A stretch of DNA of 64,000 nt. Source: Anisakis pegreffii. Its lineage: Eukaryota; Nematoda; Chromadorea; Rhabditida; Anisakidae. Position numbers and translations under genes: made by a program. This document shows positions 13,855-28,600 of the stretch, in pieces (position 1 is the first letter of the stretch; the number at the start of each line of letters is the position of its first letter). The stretch is from NCBI GenBank assembly GCA_035041965.1, contig JAPYMA010000661.1, forward strand, positions 29,208 through 93,207, written 5' to 3'. A model generated the notes under the pieces. The model was not told the origin of the DNA and searched no databases. It saw nothing but the letters and a program-made list of their open reading frames with translations.

Positions 13855-15498
13855 TCATTCATCACAGGTATGTTCAATGAGAGGTTTTGGTTTTTTGTAT
13901 CCTTTCAATCGGTATCGACTGTTTTTCGCGTATAACATGGATACCAGCCGTTTCTGCAAAAGTTCATTTCAAACTCAAATGATGCATTTGCCATTCGAAG
14001 AGTTCGTGATCCGCAGGAATCGTGCAGATTAGCATTGATACAGCTAGATCAATTCGATTGAGCTAACCTCTCTCACACATATATCTTGAGCTGGATCTGT
14101 GCAGTCAACATCAACGTATTTCAGTGTTGCATACTCTCTATCTTTCCTTTCAGCTGGGGTACTCGCAGTGATTTCTTCGTGCCTATCTCTGAATCGAACA
14201 ATTGGTACTAATTCCTATAAACATAGTCATATCATCGTTGTGCTTTCTGTCAATCCTCTTCTCCTCCACGATCATCACCAGAAAGCACGAATTTGCAATT
14301 CATTGGTGTAATTTCGTAATTATCTGCGCCTCGTAACGAAATTGTTGTGGTTGTGCGCTGTTACGCGTCATTGAATTAGGGAGGATTGGAGGCAGCTATT
14401 CATGCCAGACTGAGCACCGAGAATGGTCATGTTTACAGGCAATCGGTCACCTCAAAATTTCAATTCCATAAAGAAAACTCTCGAAATAGTTCTGATAGAT
14501 GGGCGAAATATTGCCTTCGCATTTATCGTCTACCAATTGTTTAGTCATGGATAATTCTTTGAAGGATTCACATAAATGCGAAGCATTTTTCCGAGATGTT
14601 GTTTTTCATTTCAAAGGTGAAAATTCGATACACATCAGAGTCGCATAGGAATGATATGCCAGTAATTGAATGATCAACAGAACAGTAACAGCCGTACATC
14701 AAGAGTGCCGTTAGATGGGACTGTATCGATACTGGGTAGTGTTGGATCGAGAGCGGGTTGTTCTTGACTTGACATTTGTTGCGTTTGCTCAACCTGAAGA
14801 TCTTCTGACGATGGAAAAAAGAAGCAAGATCCAGTCTTGGAGCTGTAAGCCAGTCTGATTTACTCAAAACAAATGCAACACTTTAGCTGTTCAGCTAATT
14901 TGAAGTAAAAGCGATCAGCCATCGTACCGTTGAAATTGACGGTTGTGTTCTGTTTTCCCTCGCAGTTCCAAAATCGAACATATTTCTCAATCTGTTGTGT
15001 TTTTTCGGCGGTGTTTTCGGCGTGACGACAATAGTCGCTCTTTTCGGTGCTTTTAGAAGACTACTTCCCTTTGATTGCTCTGCTCCGTTGTGTTGCATTC
15101 CGAAAATATTCGATTGCTAAAAACATTAAGATTTTTTTCCATGGAACCTCTTCAGAGAGCTTCTATTCTCAAGCACTTCATGAAATCTGGTAGAGAGTAC
15201 TGCATGGTTTTATTTTCAGATCAAAATGGAAGGGACTCAAATGCTGAACTGAACACAGTTGATCCTTATGTTCTAAATTCCAGATATCGGCTTAAATCCC
15301 GTGTGCGCAAACCTGTCTTGTATTTGCTGCATTGGATCCTTGAGCATTTTTTTGTTCGGTTTGTAAAACTTTTCTATTGGTGTCATTAATTCGCTTCGAG
15401 ATGTGCGCTTTCTTTGAGCACGAACATGAAACTATTTGTACGGTGACAAATGATGCGAATGCAGCGATCGTTGTTGTGAGTATTATTAATGTGTACAT
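13855..15498 (-). CDS. Unrecognised small protein with N-terminal signal or anchor
   Basis: Candidate ex­ons, right to left: 15313-15498, 14928-15116, 14698-14793, 14451-14556, 14068-14188, 13855-13953 (stop TGA). About 265 residues. The ATG at 15498 is 7 bases after TTTTCTCTTCAG, a likely trans-splice acceptor. The product opens with a hydrophobic segment (MYTLIILTTTIAAFASFVTV) ending in Cys-x-Cys-Lys-Lys. A basic Pro/Lys-rich part follows (KAPKR, TPKTPPKK), then a charged C-terminal half (YATLKYVDVDCTDPAQDICV) ending in CDE. Exons 1-3 and exons 4-6 are each phase-consistent, but the 3-to-4 junction is not. Exon 4 starts in a phase that exon 3 does not provide, and it contains its own ATG (MTKQLVDDK). 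There may therefore be two genes, a missed exon or a sequence error. No domain was recognised and no function is proposed. Confidence 0.5.
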
Positions 15499-15512
15499 TG
15501 ATTCTCTGAAGA

Positions 15513-16606
15513 GAAAATTGCATTGTCACTGCTCACCTTTCATACATCTATCTCAATCCCCCTACACTCACCTGATTATCGCCACTTCTAACTGACCACC
15601 ACCACTGAATCGTCTCAGATCTTCATCCGGCAATTTTTCACCACGACAAATCACTTCAATTATTTAACCTTTTATGCAATTCCACTTGAACTGTACTATC
15701 TTTTCCATCGTTTTTTTGTTAACTCAATTAAATTAATAAAAATTGGAAACAATTCCATGATCATGAAAACTATTTAACCATTAAAATAGAACAATTTGAA
15801 ACATCCGACCATCCACCTCTGATTCCTAATAAAACAAAGATGCTAGAATTTAACGGCAAATAATAAGCAGTGATCCCACCATTAAAATTTTAATGTCATG
15901 CAAATAATTCCGTGCTGCTGCAAATAACATTTTGCATGTTTACTGATTACTGAATGCATAATTGATAATCACATTTCAAAAGGAAACCGCGATATCATTC
16001 GTGTGAACGTGTGAAATGACAAGAATTGCGGTATTCAAAAATCTGTTCTGCATCTGACCTCGAAAAACGTTGCTGCTATTGTCTTTTAAGAGATGGATTT
16101 GTTGCGCGTAAAGGGAATCGGAAGGCGTTATTGCATAGTGTCGCCATGGATACTGCCAAACGTTCATTCGTTCATTACCCAATCTAAATTAATTCGATTC
16201 ATTTACATTCGTCACTTAGCCGTGCAATCGTTTTCTCTTTTCAGTGCGCACACGAAGCTTGTTCCATCAAAATTTCATTCTTGCAAGAAGCATATTTTTC
16301 GTGCAAAAGTTATGCTCACCAGAATGTATTGTTGAAAACTTGTTCGTTCGAAGCAATAGTCACATATGCATACATATCCGAAGCTAGGACTGCTTAAACC
16401 GCAAGTATATAGATTTCTCATGGTTTTTTCATTGCATTCATAAGAATTTTTTATGAGGATATGATTTTTCATTGCATCAATTCAAAGATCTGATAGATTA
16501 ATCGCACTAAACGATCTATCAAGGTTATGATTTCAGATCGAAAAGTAATGATACTGAAGAGCAGTGTTGCTCTGCATAGCGAAAATTCTGGATGACTTTG
16601 TTCTGA
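15513..16606. other. Intergenic between divergent genes
   Basis: It lies between the divergent minus-strand gene at 13855-15498 and the REJ gene. TTTCAG at 16531-16536 is a possible 5' acceptor for the latter. Nothing else was recognised. Confidence 0.4.
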
Positions 16607-19600
16607 ATGAACAACATGCTATTGGTGATAGTTCTGATCTCGTACATTCGTGAATGCTTATTATCGCTCCCACTCCATCAACCAATCGGTTCAACAAATT
16701 CTGAGTGGAACTTTACGCAGCCATCAGAACAACACAACTTTTCCAGCATTAGTAAGTTGCTGAGATATCATTCGAAACTGCGTCTATCAAATGAATTTGT
16801 TTGCTCATTCCTTTTCGTTGCTGAAAACTATGAAAAGTTATCGCGATTTTATGCACGCTCATGATAATTCCGTTTTTAAAGGTTCGAATGAGCTTGGCGA
16901 GAGTGTATATTCGGAATTCATCGATTCCAAAACGAAACAGCTATGCGATAATAAAATAGAAAAAGTTTGTTTCCACCTTAAACACATTCTTCTCTTTTGA
17001 ATTTCGCATGTGCTCTTGATCAATTTAAATTTAAACCTTCTTGAACAATTTATATTAATATGAAGAAATTGTGTAGGATGGTAATAGTCAAGAAAGGAAA
17101 GGGTCAATACGCGAACCGTCTTCAGTCCACCAGAACTCTATGGAAATTGATCAGGTCCAGCCTGCGGTGCTTGATTTAAATAGCGCCGGTCAATTGCTGC
17201 TAGTAAGTTCCGACCGTCAGTTGAAGCCGACGTCATCCTGGAATATTTTCCAGTTTCCGTCCTGATGCTTTTAAGGGAGGAAAGGGAACTCAACATTTGA
17301 AAATCGCTGAATTGTCTGAAAGCCAAAGCGTACACACAAGACTCAAGAGAATTAATGCACTTAACATATTTACCCGCAACAACATTCAACGCACTTCTCT
17401 GATTATCACTCACAGTATCATGCTCATGAGTTTAAAAATTAGAACTGACATGCTATCTTCTGCCGTTTCCGATGTCATAACATGCTAGCAGTATTAGCGT
17501 TTTAAGGTGACCCTACGTAATCCAGAGAACAAATCAATTGAGTCTATAAAATGCTGGCTCAAAAACAATCATAAAATCAAGTTAACACTGCAACAAGCCA
17601 ATGAAAGCGAACTGCTGCTGAAAGTTGATCCGAAGTTCATAATGAGAGATCAGTTCACAATCGGCTGTTCGATCAATGACACAGGTGTTGAATAATTCCA
17701 CCATTTACAGTTATTTTACCATTTCGTAAAGATTTACATTTTACAGATAAATATAGAAATCTATATTATTGTTTTATCTTGCTTTATTCCTTACAATATA
17801 CATCAATGTTCACCTGGAATGGCTGCTATTAGGTATGCGCGAATCTGATGTTTTTCGCTAATTTGAAAATTATAAAGGCTGAAGTCAAACAATTTAAAGA
17901 AGAAAATTGATCAAATAACATGAAAACATGCAGCTAACGAGATTTTATCTACTATCGATGGATCGCCCAAATTTCAGTAATGAAATTTCGTGATCCAATA
18001 ACAACGAACAGTTATTTGCTTTTGGTGCAGCATGAAATGCCGATCAAAACACTTTTCAACTCAACTTCAAAGACCAAAACATTGAGGGTAATTGTTGACC
18101 GCTCAATACGTTGAGCCTTTTTTTCTCTTATTGCTGCAGTGGAATCAATGTGCTTTAGGTCTTTTCACAACAGAATAATCAGTTTAAGCCGTTCCGAAAA
18201 GCAGTTAAGATAGGACAGAATGACGTTACGCATCCCGATTGAAAAAGTATACGAATTGTGATGTTGATGTGGTGAAACATCAGCAAATGCACAACCTCAC
18301 AGTTCTATAAATGAAATCTTCGTTCTCATTTGGCACCATTCAATTGCCTTAACTCAAAAATAAATGCAATTTACAACAGAAATAATTTATGTATCACAAT
18401 TAAGAATTCATGAGCTATTGATATCTGAATTAGATAACAGAATATGCAGTTGTGCAGTTCGGTGGCTGTTCCTCGCTTGATTCCTTAGATAGCCGAGAGA
18501 TTCAGCTAAATTTAAGAACTTATGGTTAGGCATGTTAAACGGTTTTTCTAAAAAATTGTTGATATGGCTTTGAAAATCCTACGCTGAAATCTTATCCGAT
18601 TATGAATGCAAGAGACAGAAATATTCAAACTCATGTATCGATTTGAATGGAGCAGTTCCATGCGTTATCGCTTTACAGGTATCCTTTCCACAGCCGATTA
18701 TTTCAAACGCTGGAACACCATTCTGTTTTACAGACGCTTCAGGTGAATAAATGAATGAATATTTTATTAATGAGTTTAACTTTGTAGGCAGTCTGTCTGT
18801 AAATGTGTATAAAGTCTGTCTATGAATCATTTAATGGAAATTGAGTGATTACACCATGACACTGCACAATCCGACAGTCTTGTATTGTTAAGAGAAATTT
18901 GCGTTTAAAATCTATCAATTTTCGAAGATAATTCGGACTACATCCTCACATGTTGTTTCTCATTTCTTCAAACTCCTTATCATAGTCTTTACCAGGTGAA
19001 AACGCTCACGAAAGATTCCCTGCAAGCAAAAAAACACCCAACGAATACGAATGTGACCTATCACAATTAACCACAAGTGGTCTTTATTCGGTGTATGTGG
19101 TTCGATTTCCCTCACTTCTACGTGCCACTTACAAATATCAGTGAGATGTTCATTTCTGTCGATCATTCTTTGCAACGGAGGGACGTAGGGAAACCACTCA
19201 GCAAATGACCCGACACCTTCAATTATCTCATGAAATTATAGTTTGAACGTTACTGGGAGTAGATGCAGATCCACTTGTTGCACTCCATTGTAAATAAGTC
19301 AATGAGTATTTATTCATAGTAAGGCTTGAATTATAAATTCACAGGTTGTTTTACGATATCAGGTTGTTTGCTAAAGTGAGAAAATTGAATTTGCACGGTT
19401 TCCGTGTATCTCCAGAATTGATCTCTAGAATTTCAATATAATTGTTACCAAAAAATTGAACAAAGATGTTGATGAATACTTATATTCGATAATAATTCAC
19501 TTGTAATAATCTGAAAGAGTTAACCATTCGTCTATTATTCCACTTTCTTTCAGAATTCCGATCAGCGTTCTCATCGCCACGCCGAGTGGTGAGTACTTAA

Positions 19601-22600
19601 TCAGTACAACTGCTAGTACTGATATTGACGGATCGAAAATTTGCCATGATTCCAACAGTGCAGAAGTAATTTATCTGAAAATTTCATTCTTGAATTTTCT
19701 TTTAGAAGATGCCGTCTTGGAACGTGAAAATGAAGCGTGAAGGGTACAGATTTGATTAGAAGGTTCAATGTTTGATCAGAAGACTCACTGCAAAGGATAA
19801 CGTCTATTCGGACTGCTTCCCGGAGAGCTCATCAGATTCGGCCTTTAAAGCATGAAGTGATGGACGGAATCTAATTTTGTAATAATGTTCACCGTAAAGT
19901 GCCAAATAAAGTGCCCTCACTCAAATTATTATGACCACGCTCGCATTTTGGAAGGATTGCAAAACTCATAACACTGCAAGATGCTTCGAAGACTCTTACT
20001 GTTTGCAGAATAAATTCGTAATAAGCGCTCGATTCGGTGATTCATTAAGTTTCATCGATTTATTATTAAATGATGACGTTGCTATCGACCACCACATAAA
20101 CTGTCTCGATGTATTTCCGCAAAGGAATGCTTTCGGAGGCCAGTTACAATGGATGATTCATAAACTGACGTCCCATATAATCCTTGCTGATTTGCTCGTG
20201 TCTGACTGAATTATTCTGAGCAAATTCGTGTTGACCTAATTCAACAGTTGTTTCTGATACTTCTGGTAACTAGACTGAATCGTTAACGAACCCGATGTTT
20301 AAACTTCATCAACATCCAGTATCACCACCTAGTTCAGGGGACAATCTCGAGTTGTGACCCAGTTATACTTTCAGTTGGTCCAACATGTAATGCACATGGA
20401 AATGTAATCACCATCTCTCTTGGTAGAGAAGCTGTTGTTACGTCAAAAGAATGCCTAGATGTGAGGGTTGATCTGTTTTTTGTCGGAGGAAGACGACTGA
20501 ATTCCAGTCATGATCAAAATCACAAATCATGGTCATCTCAAAACCGTGAAAGTGTCTTAATTGCTGATCCATTGAAGCCGGTTTGTATTCGTTTTTCGAA
20601 TTTTGCCGTCGAAAATTATAACTGCAGCAATCTTTTTGATTTAAAACTTCCAATCACGTTATAGAATTTCAACTGAAGACTTGAAGCCGACGATTTTTTA
20701 GTGCAGGCATATGTAGTGGATTCTCGAGTTGAGTCTTGAAATTGTATTCGAAAAATATTTTAAATTGATCGAAGGACCATAATTTTTAATCACTAATCTT
20801 CAGGTTTCGCCGGTCGTCCATATACAGTCATCGGGAGTAGCTCTTGCTTGCGATCGTTACGTCAATCTAAGTGTGATATCCCTTAGTGGAGTTGGAGGTC
20901 GAGCAGTGTCCTTCAAATGGATCACTCCGGATTGTTCGTTTCAATCTCAGGATGTTTTACTTTCTCCTCACATAAACTGTTTGCAAACACATGTCTTCCA
21001 ATATTATTTCATATTTTTTAAAGATCGCAGTTTACAGATCTTGATCCGCAGCTGATCGACCTACTCAACGCAACAAACGCTCGAATAGTCGAAATTCCTC
21101 GCGATTGGGTAATGCTTTCAATTTCTGATGCATCCATTCAGTATCTGTCCTATAATGATTCGAATGAATTGCTGCTAGAAACATCATGTACAATTGTTTT
21201 TCTCCTCTCTGACAATTTGTATGTTTAGTTGTTGCATTGTAACTGATTTTGTGCCGTATAACAATCAGTAGGATGGTGGAAAAGAAATATATAAATACTT
21301 TGATACCAAGAATGTTGGCAATTTTTTGCTAGTAAACTGTTTTTTTCGTTGTTCAAACGCAGACGCCTGACTGAGAACATACAATATGCCGGTTCACTGT
21401 AATCGTAAGATGGTTTCTTTTCATTGTGAGTTTCAGATAACGACGAATTTCACAGTAGTATGTGAGGTGTGTAATTTTGTTGAGCGTTGCTCGAGAAGTA
21501 ATTCTTTACTGGTTTCGCGCAGTAACAATTCATGGCATCTATCAGTTCAAGTTGATGGTATACCAGAACGACCAGTTTCATCAGTTTCACTCAAACTGAA
21601 AGCTTCGATTCATTATAGACGTTGTGATCATCTTGAACAGGGATCGCTGCATGATTTCAGTGTATGTTCTTGAGGGATTTCTTCTCTCCTTTCAATGAAT
21701 CTCTCGAATTTCGATTTTTCTGGAATTCATTTCATTCGTTGTTGAACTGGCCGAACCGCCGGTAAGAAATATTCTCGTTCAATCGCACGTTGTGAATCGA
21801 TTAATAATTAATTATGTAGCATCCAACACACAAAGTTGTTTATATTTTCACGCTTTTTCCTAAGTTTCATCGAGGTTCAAAAACACTTCAAAAACATGCT
21901 CACACATCCTTTCAATCTATCAACCAAGACTTTAATCTAGTGTTTTGCAGGGAGTCCCCGAATTCGGGGTCCCCGTCCCCGGAAACCCCGTCCGCGCCCC
22001 TAACCATTTTCAAGCGGCGGCCGTTTTCGGGGACTCTTCCCGTCCCCGAATCCTCATCCTCGAATCCCCATCTCTGAATCCTTGTCTCCGTCCCCGACCC
22101 ATTTTTCTCTCCCCATACAACACTACTTTAATCTGTTAAGTATAATATTTCCTCAGTAAAAATACTTCTTGTCCAGATATACATTTCAGTACATTTGGCG
22201 TGTGAATGGTGCAATAAAGTGCAAGGAGTATTTCTGTCAAATTGCACAGTTCACATTCAGTCCAAATCAGCAAATCAGTATGCAAGTATCGGTTTCTGGT
22301 AACCTTCTTGATGGCTTCAATTCAACAATCAGTGCAACCTCAACATACAGCTTTACAGTGAGTTCCCTCCGTCATAAAAGAAGTGGAAGAAATATTTTGA
22401 GTGGGTTTATCTGATCGTAGCATAGTGTTCGTTAAATTGCTACGATGAGTTCGCACCTCCTCCTCCTAACTCGCAGTAATGGCGCCGTAATAAGATGATA
22501 GTGTGTTTTATTCTCAACAAGATCAATATCTGCATCTTATTTGCTAAGTTTCAATGCTTGATGCTTATCAGTCTTCAACTCTTTCAACAGATTTTGATCC

Positions 22601-25600
22601 GTGCAGACATCGAAGGATTTAGGTTGAAGAAGAACCACTGAATATTGTAATTGATAGTTCGGATCGTTGTGCGCCAAACGATCAATCGATTGTGATTGAC
22701 GCAAGTCGGAGTCGAAATCCTAATTCCGTAACTGGGTATGTTCAGCATCATTGGAGCTGTCTGAATGTGAGTGATTCTTAGTTTCTCTTTTTGAATTCTC
22801 ATCAACCGTGAATTCCGATTTCCGATTCCATTGTTTCGGGATGAATTAGAACATACATATTTCATAGCCTCGCTCAATCTGTCACAAGCAATGAGCACTC
22901 TGTGAGATGAATGGAACCGAACCATTTTTGTGAATGTTTTTTGCAATCAAATCTCAAAGATCAAGATTCTAGGAATTTTTTGTGCTAATGTTTGATAATG
23001 CGGCAACATTTTTTGATCAATCTTCTTTGGGCTTGTTTCATACAATCTATAAAGTCTTCACAATTCAGATTTCGAATAATTCATCTGCATGTTCGATATC
23101 GGCTATTTGGGATATTAGCTGGACTGACTCGATTCTTCGTATTCCAGCGTTTGCGTTATACCCTTCATTGTAAGTCCGATAAAAGTTTTGAATCAGTGGA
23201 AATTTTTTGCAAAGAAGTCGTGAGTCATCTTTCAGATATCGGTTCGTTGACAATGTGACATCGGATCATTTGGTTGCCTTCGCCACATCGGTAGTTGAAG
23301 TAATGGCAGCCCCCGTGCCATCAATTACTTTATCAACACTGTCCAGTCAAAGACCAAATATCGATCAGTTTGTGAGATTCATCGCTGTGGTACAATCCAA
23401 AAGTCGTCCGTTACATTTCTCATGGAGGATGCAAGCAAACGAATGTGAGAACATTTGATTGCATCCACACTTCCGTTACTGAGACATCCATACAAGAGAA
23501 GCAAAACGAAGCTGTTGAAAGCGCCAACGAAATCCTCATCCACTTACCTCATGAATGGGCGATATTTCAGCGTGTTCTTTTGTTGATCTGTCGGAAACTT
23601 TCCCGGACGCAGTTGGTGAATTGAACGGTCCAGTTGCAAATGGAGACATACCCGTGATGATCACTTTCACAATTCCACCAGCGAACAGACAAGTGTAATT
23701 CGAATTCTGATCATTTGCACTGAAGTATCTGATTGCCTGTTTCATTTACAACACACCTATAATATTAACATAAGCAGCATATATTATCAATTCTGAATGA
23801 TATACAGGTTGAACTCAATGATTTTAGCTATTCCACATGGACCGGTCTTGCTCCCGGTGCACTTTACTGCCTTATTTTCGAAGCATCCAATCCAGCAGGA
23901 CAATCATTCAGTGAAATTCTATTCCATACAAACGAACCTCCAACAGTTGGCGTTCTTAACGTTAGTTTACTGGTGAATTAAGCACGCTTTCGTTGTTTAT
24001 GATTTGTAGTGCAAGTTCGCAGATCGTTTCACTCTTGAAAAAGAATGCTCCTCTGAAGTAAAGTGTAGCGAACAATCTCAAAAGTATGGCTGTATATGAT
24101 TTCCTCGAAAAATTTTGTCATTTTCGAGTTCTTAGAAGTTTTGCACATTTTATGAATAGTCGGCCGATCAATATCCCTTCGAACTGCCTTTGCTACAAAT
24201 CTCACATTGCACTAAAGGAAGTTATCGTTAAGTCATTTTAAGGTGGAACCATCGCAAGGCATTATTGCACTAAAAACTGCTGTTACGTTTTCAATCGGTG
24301 ATGGATGGACTGACGTTACCGAAGATTTACCACTATCGTATTCCTTCGGTTTACGGTGCGTGATATTGTTTCGTTTGATGCCATACTGATGAGTTGCTTA
24401 TATGATCAACATTCATTTGCAGTCAGTGACTATGTGATTGCATAGTTTCAGACGTATCCATGCGGACAGCGAATATTTTGATATTTGGGAAGGTTCTTCG
24501 ACTCAGACATCGACCACAGCTTATTTTGCTTACGGTGAGTGTATTATTTAAATGTAGTGCCGCGAAATCCGTTTACATTTAAATGTAAACTCGCTAAGAA
24601 AACACAGATTAAAATCGTTGCAAACGCGCAAAACAAATTAGTTGCAAAAATTCAAAATCAAATTCGTTACACATCCCAATCCCATTTAATCCAATGATCA
24701 CATTCAAACACTCATAAGTTCGTAATATCACCAACCAAATCATTGAATTAAGTGAAATTGGATTTCGTAGCGAGTTGGAATTGGAATTTATAGCTAATTT
24801 ACAGCTGATGCTTCTGCAACGATTTTCGACTGAGTTTTAGTGACGAGTTTAGTTCGCGAAATGCACGATTAATTCATTATATTCAACGAAGTTCATTATA
24901 GCCGTATATGACACTCATTTACTGATGAATTCTGTCGTGCCGATACGTGAATGAGACATAATCTCAGAAAGTCAATCTCTTCGTCAGAGTCCTCCCAATC
25001 TAGTGCTATGATGATTCCTTTGCTTTTTGCAGCTTCTTTGAAGCTGTTGTTGCATGATTTGATCGTTCGTGTGTTCATTATTCAATATGTTCAATTTTCA
25101 GCATCTCCGCAGCACAATGATGAGTGCCATGCTTGTATAGGTTACAAAGGTTTAGTGAAGGTTTGCGATCGTCATAAAGCATGCAGTATGGCTGAAACTA
25201 ATTCCTTCGTTGTGAAACACCCCAAAGATACTCCAGTCGCGTCTACGCGCTTAATCGATTTGTTCGAAGCTGACATCTTATCAGGTTGCTGCAAATCGTT
25301 TCTTCTGCTAAATGACGATCGTCAAATCTAGCCTCAAATCAGTGCTTTCTAAGATTGAAGAACTTATCACTACTATCTTTTATTACGATCACTTTCAACA
25401 ATGTTTTCTCAACTTGCCATACTCACCGGTAGCCATTCGAATACTATAGGTGCATTCACAACAGAGCACTCGAATACATCCGTTTTCTGGAGCACGATTT
25501 TTTCCTATGTATATTGATCGTTATTGATATATCTCGATTTAGGCGACATATATGGTGCACTGACGAAGCTGAGTGCAGTCCACTGGGAACGTTGCAACTC

Positions 25601-28600
25601 AGCAGTTGCGGAGACGTATTCAGACGATATTGTCATGATGATTATCGATATTTTCGATAACTACAGGTGCGTACTGGTGACACTACTGAAACTTGTTTCA
25701 CTCATTAATTCAGTTCATAAAAACGAACTACTCTTTGTGGATTGCATAATGTTCTCTCAAACAAGTTACGAGATTTAGAGGGACATTAAAACCGTATGGT
25801 CCTACAAGTATACAAAAATGTAATGCTTGTAAGTGGAATATACTTGATCACAGATTAGATCTATTAGTTAATTGAGATGAAACAACTCCAAAGCTTGACC
25901 GTGATGTGTTCCACATAACTCGTTTCGGTCCCAACCCAATATGTCGTCGTTTTCCAGACTCAGGCTTGCTCTAATCAGTAAGAGGCTTTGAAGTTTCCAC
26001 TCAAATAAGTTTAAGTAGCTGTTCTCATCATTTGTGCCATATTTTCCTGTAAATCTTTTCAGTGATGCGACTGGTTTTTGGGAACAACTCACGTGGGCAC
26101 TTTCAATGGGTAGCAAGCTTTCAGAGCGAGTAGTCGAACGACTTTTTAGATATATGGAACTCGCTCGTCTTAAATATGGCTTTTCGATGGTGCAATATCG
26201 AAACAAGAGGCAAACAGATGATGAAATGTCTGAACCAAAACTGCTCACAGAGGAGGAAGTATGTATAATTTACTCTTGACTAACTGCATTGAATGTTGGC
26301 AGCAGAATTCATCTTGTTTGTTAAAATTTGCGTTTTATTATCCAATGTGATTGAAAGTGCTCACTTATGAAATCATATCGCTTGATGCAAGTTTTTTGTA
26401 TTCAAAGCACAATTAGTCATGTCAAAGTGAGAAGTTGTTTTGTTGGTCCCCTTGACTGATCAAGTTTCCGCGAGACAAGTACAATGCAGACCTCTAGGGC
26501 CTGTAACGGACAAATTCTTCTGTATTCACAAATTTCACGATCCAAAACAACTCTGTTTAAGGCATCCCAATTGATGTATCCATTCGACTCTCTTGTTGCT
26601 GCAAATCAGAACGTTATCGGGATGTATCTGCAGAATATCCTTGATATTCTGTCATCGTTTTGTCGACAAGTTGATCCATCACGTATAATGAAAGCTCAAG
26701 GTTCGGTATATGTCAACTGTACTTCTAACCCTTCTAACTCTCTTCAGTGGCCGTCTTTTCAAATTGTCTATGCTGTTCAAACAACATGAATGATTAGGTT
26801 TTGCGAAATCCCGATGACTTCTGCATAATCCCGGTTTTCATTTTTCAGTCCCGGGATTCAGCAATTTTTGAAATTTAGCAGTATCACGTGAAAAAAATTT
26901 TTTGAATCGGTGCGTTCATAGTTAATAAGAAAACAATTTATTCAACAAAGCATATGGGTAGCAGCATATTAAATTCTGTTAAAAAAAGCATAAACAATAC
27001 AAGACAAGTATAATACAGATATAACGTCAACAGTTAAACTTTTATTGCAATAACTTAACTTGCTCTGTTAACAGCTTCAGTAGATCAATGTTCAGTTGCT
27101 TATGCTTGAGATGAAAGGAAACCAACAATGTTCCTCGACAGATTTCCTTTTGAAATTCGCAAATGCTTCAAACTGATTAAAATTGTACTGTGCAGATGAC
27201 AGAATTCGTAAATTAAAAATTATTGAAACAGTTGAAATAGAATCGCTAGTAAAATAAATGATCATAGAATTATAACAAAAAATAGAATAGCAACTTTCAT
27301 ACCAACAATATTACAATGAAATTTGAAATAAGTTCCGAGGAACGTCAGAGCGTTGATGTTGAATCACTCATTCGCACACAAAAGAGAAAATACAAAGAAA
27401 GCTCATTCACTTTTGATACTTTTCGGAGGGTTCGTTTTCATCGATCTAAACAATTTTTCCATATTCACAGTTCTTTCCTTTGTTTCATCGCACAGATACA
27501 TTTCACATTTCACAGATTACTCTACGGCTCACGACACTACTTCTTTCACACTTATGAAATTTTCGAAATTTATTACGATTCTATTTACTATGAGAAACAC
27601 ATATCAAGTTCATTCTCATTCTGATATAAATCAATTGCCATCGGTGGAGTGAACTCAGATTCATCATCATTTTCACTCCTCATAGCGAGCAGTCTCGAAG
27701 ATGAATGTACAACCAGTTCCTCAATATTTGTCATTGCGATCGCATACCCCATATAATTTCTTCCCTTCCTAATGTAATCAGTATCATTCATTTATCTCCT
27801 GAACTTCATTAAAGTTGATATTCTACACTCGTTAATCCTCACCAGAAGTGCATGCAGGAGATCATTAACGATATTCGCATTGAGTTCCTCTTGTGCATTG
27901 ATGGAGAACTCCAGCGTTTCATCCGTTTTGAATAAGTCAATATTTCGACGAAACAGTATGTTGACAGCAACTTGAGAACGTCTACAGTACTGCATAAGTC
28001 TTGTGCGGCAAGAGTCTTCGCAATCTCATTGGAGTATTCCTAAATTCTGACACCGTGAAAACGACGTTTTCGTTTTTTTTTCTTGTTTTTTTAATCTTGT
28101 TTTACAACCAGATACAAAATTCAAACTTTTACCGAACGTTTCACCGATAAATTGCGGGAGTTTATCGTTCGTCATAGGAGATCCCCGGAACTGGAAACAG
28201 CACTTTCTCAGAAGCTTAATGTGTCGTTGGTACATTCACGAAAATAACGTACTTTTTCGATCAATCCATTTTGAATGCATCTTCATCAATTTCAGATTTT
28301 TTGCTGCCGAATATCATATTGTTCTTCGACGTTAAATGCACAAATAGTTCTTTCGTAGACAATCGTTTCGTTTTTTAGCTTCACCGCACAGTTAACATTT
28401 CGTATTTTCACTACTTTGTTTGGAAAAAAAAGATATTCTCGACAGCGAGACTGATTACCGTTTTCGCTGTATTTTTTAATATATCCGGACGAACGTGCAC
28501 TGTTCAAAGACATATTTTAAGAATAAATGTGAAATTGATGGACTATAACAAAGGGTAGGAAATACTGATCATTCTGTGAAAAACGAAATTCGAGCTTAAT

